From: Pseudomonadota bacterium
GTDB lineage: Bacteria > Pseudomonadota > Alphaproteobacteria > Rhizobiales > Xanthobacteraceae
Assembly: GCA_023442085.1 (NCBI GenBank)
Contig: JAEZMT010000340.1
Location: forward strand, 14,362 to 78,361
Direction of reading: 5' to 3'
DNA: 64,000 bases
The notes under the pieces were generated by a model, which ran no database searches, was not told the origin of the DNA, and saw only the letters and a program-made list of their open reading frames with translations. Shown piece after piece: positions 58,090 through 64,000 of this stretch (within the stretch, counting starts at the first letter, position 1; each line of letters starts with the position of its first letter). The translations under genes were made by a program, and so were the position numbers.

Positions 58090-59628
58090 ATGAGTATGCG
58101 GCGGCTCATTGCTGGCGGGTACGTGCCGCTGATCGTGGGCGGGCTCGTCGCGGTCATTATCGCAGCACAGGCCCTGACGCTGTGGCGGTCCTACCAGGCC
58201 ACTTGGCAGCTCGCGCTGCGCTCGGGCGAAAACGCACTTAACACGCTCTCGTCGAGCATCAGTCGAAACCTCAGCCTGCTCGACCTCTCTCTGCGCGGGG
58301 CGGAGGAGGCGGTGGCGACCTCGGGCCTAAGCGATATTTCTCCTGAGCTCCGCCAGATGGTGTTGTTCGATCGAGCAGCCGGCGCGCAGTTCCTCGGATC
58401 CATGCTCGTGCTCAACCGAGACGGGTCCATAGTCTATGATTCCGGCTCGGTGCCGCCGCGGGTCGGCAACTTCGCTGATCGTGATTACTTTACCGCGCAG
58501 ATGGATGGGTCACGCGGCACCTATTTGAGCGCCCCGTTCGAAAGCCGCTTGCGGGCCGGCGACCCCAGCATTGCTTTGAGCCGTAGGATTTCCGGGCCGG
58601 GGGGCAGCTTCGATGGCGTGGTCATCGCCGCGCTGCGCATCGCGTTTTTTCAACTGCTGCTGGACAATGTGGATCTCGGGCCCAGGAGCGTCATTGCGCT
58701 CACACGCAGCGACGGCACAGTCATTCTCCGGCATCCGTCGACGGACGGGAAGGGAAATACGGGCGTGAGCGTTGCCGCGTCGCCGGTCTTCCAGCGTATG
58801 ATGACGAGGCCTGGCGAGCCTTTCTCGGACCGATCGGTCTTTGATGGCGAGAACCGCTACTATTTGCACACGCAGATCGCAGGCTTCCCCCTTCTTTTGT
58901 CGGTGGGAATCTCGACCCAAGCGGCTATGGCCGAATGGATTGAAAGCGCGATGACCTCGTCGGCGCTGACGCTCGGCATGTGCGTTCTCCTGATCCTGCT
59001 GGTCCGGGCGCTTCGGCTGGCATTGATGCACAGCCAGGACATGGAGGCGCAGCTCGAGGTTCTGTCCGTCACAGATCAGTTGACAGGCGTGCCAAACCGC
59101 CGGGCCTTCGACCTTGCCGCCGCGACCGAGATGCGTCGTGCCGCCCGCAATCGGGAATGCCTCGCGATCTTGATCGTCGATATCGATCACTTCAAGAAGG
59201 TGAACGACCGATATGGGCATAGCGTTGGCGACGAAGTTATTGCGCGAATTGCGAAACAGATCGTCCGTTCCGTGCGGCGGCCTGGCGATTTCGTAGCCCG
59301 GTACGGAGGTGAAGAGTTTATCGTGATCCTGCCTGCTACGGACGGCGCCGGGGCGACATTCATCGCGGAGCGAATACGTTCCGAGGTCGCCTCGATGGTT
59401 CCGAGCCCAGCGGAGGCGGCATTGACACAGGTCACCGTCAGCATTGGTGCCGCAGTGGCCGAAGTAGAGCCGTCCTCCTCCCTCGCCACGCTGGTCAACA
59501 GTGCAGATCGGGCACTCTATGAGGCCAAGGGCAGCGGGCGAAACCGCATAGTGGTTGATCAGGACGGTTGCCCGGCTAAGGCGGCAGATCGCCCGCGAGA
59601 CTCCGAGCGGCGCGCACCAGATCGATAA
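58090..59628 (+). CDS. Membrane diguanylate cyclase with Cache-like sensor
   Basis: 512 residues. First membrane helix (LIVGGLVAVIIAAQALTLW), a periplasmic Cache/PDC-like sensor (FADRDYFTAQMDGSRGTYLS), second membrane helix (SALTLGMCVLLILLVRALRL, near 300), then GGDEF with GGEEF (406-410) and an inhibitory RPGD site (397-400). Active-site residues are intact, so it should make c-di-GMP with product feedback. As prophage cargo it may alter host motility or biofilm. It has its own promoter region (57872-58089). Confidence 0.9.
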   Translation: MSMRRLIAGGYVPLIVGGLVAVIIAAQALTLWRSYQATWQLALRSGENALNTLSSSISRNLSLLDLSLRGAEEAVATSGLSDISPELRQMVLFDRAAGAQFLGSMLVLNRDGSIVYDSGSVPPRVGNFADRDYFTAQMDGSRGTYLSAPFESRLRAGDPSIALSRRISGPGGSFDGVVIAALRIAFFQLLLDNVDLGPRSVIALTRSDGTVILRHPSTDGKGNTGVSVAASPVFQRMMTRPGEPFSDRSVFDGENRYYLHTQIAGFPLLLSVGISTQAAMAEWIESAMTSSALTLGMCVLLILLVRALRLALMHSQDMEAQLEVLSVTDQLTGVPNRRAFDLAAATEMRRAARNRECLAILIVDIDHFKKVNDRYGHSVGDEVIARIAKQIVRSVRRPGDFVARYGGEEFIVILPATDGAGATFIAERIRSEVASMVPSPAEAALTQVTVSIGAAVAEVEPSSSLATLVNSADRALYEAKGSGRNRIVVDQDGCPAKAADRPRDSERRAPDR

Positions 59629-59768
59629 TCGCCTGGACGTTCGAGGTGTTGCTGTAGAGTTTGCACATAGAGGGATACCTGCCGCGCGTTGCGTTCGCCA
59701 TTGACCTGTGATCCGGCCGTAGCGGTGCTCCTACGGCAAATGGTACCGCGAATCGGCGGAACCATTCC

Positions 59769-60023
59769 CTAACCACCAAACCTCGGCAGCACCCGCCCAA
59801 AGTTCGGCACGCCTGGCGCGTCGGACTGCCGCGTCCATTTCGCGCCCGCCTCCTCGGCGGACAAGAGCGCCTCGCACCGCTGGCACCGAAAGCGCATCCC
59901 GCGCAGCGGCCGAGCCGGGAGCTTGGCCAGCGGGACATGGACGATCAGTTGGCAGTGGTAGACCTCAACGGCCTCATATTCGAAGCGGGCGGCGTATTCC
60001 GGTGTGGCGTCCATGGCGAGCAT
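59769..60023 (-). CDS. Small phage protein with possible zinc knuckle
   Basis: 84 residues from ATG 60023 (frame open to GTG 60068). ARFEYEAVEVYHCQLIVHVP and RPLRGMRFRCQRCEALLSAE, with a CxxC pair. The pattern is familiar from Hyphomicrobiales prophages. It lies at the right end and is oriented inward. Start is uncertain. Between it and the cyclase (59629-59768) I see no gene. Confidence 0.55.
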   Translation of the reverse strand: MLAMDATPEYAARFEYEAVEVYHCQLIVHVPLAKLPARPLRGMRFRCQRCEALLSAEEAGAKWTRQSDAPGVPNFGRVLPRFGG

Positions 60024-60058
60024 GGGCCGAGGGTAAGGCCAGAACGTTTGCGGAACAA

Positions 60059-60104
60059 GGTTAGCCACAATGGGGCGGAACGGATCGGGAAAAGAGGTTA
60101 GCCA
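60059..60104. repeat. Two GGTTAGCCA repeats (putative integrase arm sites, right)
   Basis: GGTTAGCCA at 60059-60067 and 60096-60104, 37 bp apart, 36-73 bp inside attR. The same 9-mer occurs three times by attL. Orientation is the same at both ends of the prophage. Confidence 0.6.
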
Positions 60105-60139
60105 CCCTGTTCGTAACCACTTGATTTTGCGTACTTATG

Positions 60140-60160
60140 CGAGTCCCCTTGGGAGCGCCA
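60140..60160. repeat. attR core of the prophage
   Basis: Exact 21-bp copy of 15282-15302, ending GGGAGCGCCA. The left flank (GTACTTATG) is phage-like and does not continue the T-arm, so this is the phage-host junction on the right. After excision the host site would rejoin the tRNA 3' fragment. Confidence 0.9.
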
Positions 60161-60509
60161 TTTGCGCAAATTATCCATTAAAATAAGTACGTTACGCGCA
60201 ACGCGCAAACGGTTGGCCAGCCCGGTTCGCCAGCCGGTCGGGCAAGGCGCCTTTGCCGGTTGCGATCGGCTTGAACGCGGCTCTCGTGCTGTCGCGAAGG
60301 CCAGTAACCGCGCGATCCGTGCGCGTGGCCGATTACTTGCGGCGCTTCCGAGAGCAGAGAATATCCGCTAGCGAGACGTATCTATTTTTCAAGGCGGCTT
60401 TCCGAGGCCGTTTGGAGTGCCGCGCGCTTGTTACCACCTATTGCGTCGTCGTCTCCGCCCCAAACCAGGTGAGCAAGTTCGTTCGCGGATTCAATGCTGC
60501 AGACAGTTA
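60161..60509. other. Gene-free region with degenerate arm-site copy
   Basis: At 60211-60244, GGTTGGCCAGCCCGGTTCGCCAG and following bases resemble the repeat block at 15333-15366 with about seven mismatches, at a similar distance from the att core. It may be a leftover of an older related element. No convincing gene; a short rightward frame (60253-60513) lacks codon bias and a start signal. Confidence 0.45.
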
Positions 60510-60523
60510 TTGATCTACGTCAA
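60510..60523. promoter_or_regulatory. FNR/FixK-type box upstream of fabI
   Basis: TTGATCTACGTCAA matches the FNR/FixK consensus TTGAT-N4-ATCAA with one mismatch (G for A). It lies 111 bp before the fabI start, with an AT-rich stretch following. It suggests oxygen-dependent control of the fabI-pta-ackA operon. Confidence 0.7.
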
Positions 60524-60633
60524 TTATAATTGAGACACGAATATTTCGCGAAATTTATGCAGAGCCCCTCTAGAGTGCGACGGGACGAACTTTCCGGTCG
60601 CCGCGCGGGAAGCCGCGCGTCAGGGGTGGGCGC

Positions 60634-61398
60634 ATGTTCAAGCTTCAGGATCAGCTGGCCCTCGTGGTCGGCGTCGCCAATGACCAGTCCATCGCCTGGG
60701 GATGCGCCAAGGCGCTGCACGATCAAGGCGCGAAGGTTGCCATCACCTATCTCAACGAACGGGCAGAGCCGCATGTGCGCCCCCTCGCCGAGAGCCTCGG
60801 CGCCGAGATCATCGCGCCTCTCGACGTGAGCGTTCCCGGCCAGCTTGAGGCGGTGTTCGACGAGATCACGGCGCGCTGGGGCCGGCTCGACACCCTCGTC
60901 CACTCCATCGCCTTCTGCCCGAAGGACGATCTGCACGGCCGCGTCGTCGACTGTTCGGCGGAAGGGTTCGCCACGGCCATGGACGTCTCCGTCCACTCGT
61001 TCCTGCGCATGATCCGCCGCGCCGAACCGCTGATGGGCGCGGGCGGCACCTGCATGACCGTCTCCTTCTACGGCGCGGAGAAGGTGGTCGAGAACTATAA
61101 CATCATGGGGCCGGTGAAATCGGCGCTGGAATCCGTGGTGCGCTACGCCGCCGCGGAGCTGGGGGAAAAGCGCATCCGCGTCCACGCTCTCTCGCCCGGG
61201 CCGCTGAAGACCCGCGCCGCCTCGGGCATCGGCCATTTCGACGAGCTTCTCGCCGCCGCCGCCGAGCGCGCGCCCACCCACCTCCTCGCGTCGATTGAGG
61301 ATGTGGGTGCCTTCGCCGCCTTCCTCGCCAGCCGCGAGGCCGCCAACGTCACCGGCGGCGTGCACCAGATTGACGGCGGCTACAGCATCATCGGCTGA
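60634..61398 (+). CDS. fabI: Enoyl-[acyl-carrier-protein] reductase (NADH)
   Basis: 254 residues. LVVGVANDQSIAWGCAKALH is the FabI nucleotide-binding start, then FYGAEKVVENYNIMGPVKSA with Y146, Y155 and K162 (Y-x6-K). It reduces trans-2-enoyl-ACP to acyl-ACP in fatty-acid synthesis. It clusters with MaoC-Pta and AckA here, a combination found in Rhizobiales next to polyhydroxybutyrate or phosphoketolase genes, so this may be a specialised copy rather than the housekeeping FabI. Confidence 0.93.
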   Translation: MFKLQDQLALVVGVANDQSIAWGCAKALHDQGAKVAITYLNERAEPHVRPLAESLGAEIIAPLDVSVPGQLEAVFDEITARWGRLDTLVHSIAFCPKDDLHGRVVDCSAEGFATAMDVSVHSFLRMIRRAEPLMGAGGTCMTVSFYGAEKVVENYNIMGPVKSALESVVRYAAAELGEKRIRVHALSPGPLKTRAASGIGHFDELLAAAAERAPTHLLASIEDVGAFAAFLASREAANVTGGVHQIDGGYSIIG

Positions 61399-61467
61399 AG
61401 ACATTCCCATCATCGCACTCCCTCCCGGCGCCGCCCTGGGGCGGCCTCTACCGAAGGCGCCCCGAGC

Positions 61468-62880
61468 ATGAGACGTGAGAACAGGACCTTCAGCGAGCTT
61501 CAGGTCGGCGACAGCGCGGAACTGCGCCGCGTCTGCACGGCGGACGACCTGTTCGTGTTCGCGAGCGCGTCGGGCAACCACAATCCGCTGCACCTGCCCG
61601 GCTACGACCTCGACCAGGATGGCCGGCAGGACGACGTGACGGCACCGGCCATGTGGGTCGGCTCGCTCATCTCCGCCGTGCTCGGCAACATCCTGCCCGG
61701 CGCCGGCACGCGCTACCGTTCGCAGAAATTCGAGTTTCTCGGCCGCGCCAAGGCCGGCGACGACCTGGTGGCGCGTGTGCGCCTGACCGAGAAGCGGGAC
61801 GACGGAGACGTTGTGCTCGTCACCACCGTCTATCGCGAGGCGCCGGAAGAGCTGCTGCTCAAGGGCGAGGCGGTGGTGACCGCGCCGAACACCAAGATCG
61901 CGTATGAGGCGCAGGACATCCCCGGCCTCGTGGTCGAGCGCCATCGCCACTTCGATGCGCTCGTCGCGCGGGCCGAGACATTGGAGCCGCTCACCGTGGC
62001 GGTGGTGGCCCCGGAGGAGCCGAACTCCCTCGGCGGCGCCCTGCTGGCGGCGCGGCACCATCTCATCACCCCGATCCTGATCGGTGCCCGGGCCAAGATC
62101 GAGGCCGCCGCGAAGGATTGCGGCCAGAGCCTCGACGGCATCGAGATTTTGGACGTGGCCGACCACGCCGCCGCATCGAACCTCGCGGTCGACCTCGTGG
62201 CCCAGCATCGGGTCGGCGCGGTCATGAAGGGCCACCTGCATACCGACGAGCTGCTGCACGCTGCCCTGCGCAAGGAGAACGGCCTGCGCAGCGGGCGCCG
62301 CTTCACCCACATCTTCGTCATGGACGTGCCGGGGCTCGCGCACCCGCTGCTGGTGACGGATGCCGCCATCAACATCCAGCCCGACCTCGCCACCAAGATC
62401 GACATCGTGCAGAACGCCATCGATCTCGCCATCTCGCTGGGGATTGCTCAGCCAAAGGTCGGCGTCCTGTCGGCGGTGGAGACGGTGAATCCGCAGATCC
62501 CCTCTTCGGTGGACGCGGCGCTGCTGTCCAAGATGGCCGAGCGCGGCCAGATCACGGGTGGCCTCGTAGACGGGCCGCTCGCCATGGATAATGCCATCGA
62601 TCTCGCCGCCGCCCGCACCAAGGGCATCGTCTCGCCCGTGGCCGGCCATGCGGACATCCTGGTGGTGCCGAACCTCGACGCGGGCAACATGGTGGCCAAG
62701 CAGCTCACTTACGTTTCCCATGCGGAGGGAGCGGGGCTGGTGATGGGCGCGAAAGTGCCGATCATCCTCACCTCGCGCGCCGACAGCGCCAAGGCGCGCC
62801 TCGCGTCCTGCGCCGTCGCCGCCATCCACCACGCGCGCATGAGTGCCCTCGTGTCCGCCGCCCGGGATGGTGCCCGATGA
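61468..62880 (+). CDS. Bifunctional enoyl-CoA hydratase (MaoC)/phosphate acetyltransferase
   Basis: 470 residues. The N-terminal hot-dog MaoC domain (FASASGNHNPLHLPGYD) is fused to a phosphate acetyl/butyryltransferase domain (about 170-470) with VGAVMKGHLHTDELLHA and HIFVMDVPGLAHPLLVTDAA. The Pta half makes acetyl (or butyryl) phosphate from acyl-CoA. A GC hairpin (61430-61445) lies before the gene. It feeds acetate kinase directly downstream. Confidence 0.9.
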   Translation: MRRENRTFSELQVGDSAELRRVCTADDLFVFASASGNHNPLHLPGYDLDQDGRQDDVTAPAMWVGSLISAVLGNILPGAGTRYRSQKFEFLGRAKAGDDLVARVRLTEKRDDGDVVLVTTVYREAPEELLLKGEAVVTAPNTKIAYEAQDIPGLVVERHRHFDALVARAETLEPLTVAVVAPEEPNSLGGALLAARHHLITPILIGARAKIEAAAKDCGQSLDGIEILDVADHAAASNLAVDLVAQHRVGAVMKGHLHTDELLHAALRKENGLRSGRRFTHIFVMDVPGLAHPLLVTDAAINIQPDLATKIDIVQNAIDLAISLGIAQPKVGVLSAVETVNPQIPSSVDAALLSKMAERGQITGGLVDGPLAMDNAIDLAAARTKGIVSPVAGHADILVVPNLDAGNMVAKQLTYVSHAEGAGLVMGAKVPIILTSRADSAKARLASCAVAAIHHARMSALVSAARDGAR

Positions 62881-64000
62881 CCACGCTGCCGGTTGCCCTC
62901 ACCCTGAACGCGGGCTCTTCCTCGCTGAAGTTCAGCCTGTTCGACATCTCCGGCGCGCCAACGCAGATGGCCATCGGCCTCGTGGAGAACATCGGCAAGC
63001 AGCCGCGGTTGAAGGCCGATCTCGGCGAGGCCCTGCCGGCCGTCGCGCGCGAACTGAAGCCGGAGGACGCCGCCGACCACACCGCCGCCCTCGCCACCGT
63101 GCTCGCCTTGCTGCGGGCGAGCTTCCCCGGCGCCAAGGCGTCGGTGGTGGGGCACCGCGTGGTGCACGGCGGCCCCCATTTCGCCGAGCCGATGGTGGTG
63201 ACGGACCAGGTGATGGCGGAGCTGAAGCGCCTCTCGCCGTTCGCGCCCATCCACCAGCCGCACAACATCGCCGGCATCGAGGCGGCGCGGGCGGCCTTTC
63301 CGGATGCGCTGCAGGTAGCGTGCTTCGACACTGCCTTTCACCGTCACCATCCCAAGGCCAATGACGTCTTCGCCCTGCCCCGCGAATATTACGACAAGGG
63401 CATCCGCCGCTACGGCTTCCACGGCCTCAGCTACGAATACGTCTCGGGTGAGCTGAAGCGCATCGCGCCGCAGATCCATGCCGGGCGGGTGGTGGTGGCG
63501 CACCTCGGCAACGGCGCCTCCATGTGCGGCATCCTCGGCGGACGCTCGGTGGCCTCCACCATGGGCTTCACCGCCCTCGACGGGCTGCCCATGGGCACGC
63601 GCTGCGGCCAGGTGGACCCGGGTGTCATCTTCTACATGGTGCAGCAGGAAGGCCGCAGCATCGATGAGGTGCGGGACATCTTCTACACCAAGTCCGGCCT
63701 GCTTGGCCTCTCCGGCATCTCCAACGACATGCGCATCCTGGAGAGCGCAGGCGTGCCGGAGGCCAACGAGGCCATCGACTATTTCGTTTTCCGCATCCGC
63801 CGCGAACTGGGCGGCCTCGCGGCGGCCCTCGGCGGGCTCGATGCGCTCGTCTTCTGCGGCGGCATCGGCGAGAATTCGCGCAAGATCCGCCGGCGCATCT
63901 GCGACGCGATGGACTGGATCGGCCTGGAACTCGACCATGACCGCAACGACAAAAACGCGCGGGTGATCTCGACCGACTTCAGCCGGGCGCGGATCATGGT
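62877..64000 (+). CDS. ackA: Acetate kinase, 3' end cut by window
   Basis: 374 complete codons from ATG 62877, with ATGA overlap. LNAGSSSLKFSLF, GHRVVHGGPHF, VACFDTAFHR, YGFHGLSYEYVS, VVAHLGNGASM and GFTALDGLPMGTRCGQVDPG are acetate/propionate kinase signatures. It converts acetyl phosphate plus ADP to acetate plus ATP. The full gene should run about 20-30 residues past the end of the window. Confidence 0.95.
   Translation, partial: MTTLPVALTLNAGSSSLKFSLFDISGAPTQMAIGLVENIGKQPRLKADLGEALPAVARELKPEDAADHTAALATVLALLRASFPGAKASVVGHRVVHGGPHFAEPMVVTDQVMAELKRLSPFAPIHQPHNIAGIEAARAAFPDALQVACFDTAFHRHHPKANDVFALPREYYDKGIRRYGFHGLSYEYVSGELKRIAPQIHAGRVVVAHLGNGASMCGILGGRSVASTMGFTALDGLPMGTRCGQVDPGVIFYMVQQEGRSIDEVRDIFYTKSGLLGLSGISNDMRILESAGVPEANEAIDYFVFRIRRELGGLAAALGGLDALVFCGGIGENSRKIRRRICDAMDWIGLELDHDRNDKNARVISTDFSRARIM

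Larger units (their letters stand above)
15282..60160. mobile_element. Complete lambda-like (siphovirus) prophage
   Basis: Flanked by an identical 21-bp direct repeat (15282-15302 and 60140-60160) derived from the tRNA-Glu 3' end. It has the full set: integrase, repressor/Cro switch, replication genes, GpA-type terminase, gpW, portal, protease-capsid fusion, tail genes with tape measure, host-specificity proteins, and a lysis cassette. The long tape measure (815 residues) and tail tube gene without sheath or baseplate genes indicate a long non-contractile tail. No gene is visibly disrupted, so it may be inducible. Confidence 0.9.

Noticed and set aside
59576..59938. 120-codon leftward ORF overlapping the end of the cyclase
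   Set aside because: Overlaps two better-supported genes and has shadow-like Arg/Ser composition.
60253..60513. 86-codon rightward ORF right of attR
   Set aside because: No ribosome-binding site, poor codon bias, and no recognisable domain.
60520..62832. 770-codon leftward frame opposite fabI and pta
   Set aside because: Shadow; the rightward enzymes carry complete catalytic motifs.

Overview
The window is GC-rich alphaproteobacterial DNA. It is most likely from a member of the Hyphomicrobiales (Xanthobacteraceae-like), judging by codon use, the relatives of the phage genes and the fabI / MaoC-phosphotransacetylase / acetate kinase cluster at the right end. It has three parts: a defence-rich integrated island (1 to about 15302), a complete lambda-like siphovirus prophage (about 15282-60160), and core chromosome (from about 60500).

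Island, 1-15302. It opens with the tail of a Z1-domain gene, a PD-(D/E)XK nuclease gene and an AIPR gene, the 3' half of a known phage-resistance operon. Next come an ArsR-like remnant, an orphan gene, a Doc toxin/antitoxin pair, a second PD-(D/E)XK protein, an HUH-type Rep-like protein with a perfect palindrome behind it, two related small proteins, and an excisionase-like protein. A two-gene operon follows that pairs a beta-CASP-like metallo-beta-lactamase protein with a third PD-(D/E)XK protein; this is the best candidate here for an undescribed defence module. After it come two hypothetical genes, a WYL regulator, an XRE regulator and a tyrosine integrase. The island ends at a 3' fragment of a tRNA-Glu gene, presumably its attR; its left end and the intact tRNA lie outside the window.

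Prophage, 15282-60160. It is bounded by a 21-bp direct repeat of the tRNA 3' end. The leftward arm has the integrase, an AlpA-like protein, SSB, an ASCH-domain protein, a sliding clamp, an AAA+ ATPase, a GapR-domain protein, an HD hydrolase, small proteins and a CI-like repressor with operator-like sites. The rightward arm has a Cro-like protein, a CII-like protein, MT-A70 and C5 DNA methyltransferases, a primase-polymerase/helicase, an iteron-rich probable origin, then terminase, gpW, portal, a protease-capsid fusion, head completion and tail genes. The tail assembly chaperone has a classic -1 slippery site (A AAA AAC) joining two frames. The tail-tip genes include an SGNH esterase. A branched RNA fold and a terminator precede the lysis cassette (M15 endolysin, holin-like, spanin-like). 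Cargo at the right end includes a membrane diguanylate cyclase. Three copies (left) and two copies (right) of GGTTAGCCA beside the att sites look like integrase arm sites.

Chromosome, 60510-64000. A near-perfect FNR/FixK box precedes fabI, a MaoC-phosphotransacetylase fusion and acetate kinase (cut by the window end). This suggests an oxygen-regulated operon for acetyl-CoA/acetyl-phosphate overflow and lipid or polyhydroxybutyrate metabolism. A degenerate copy of the prophage left-end repeats just right of attR suggests that a related element once sat at the same tRNA site.
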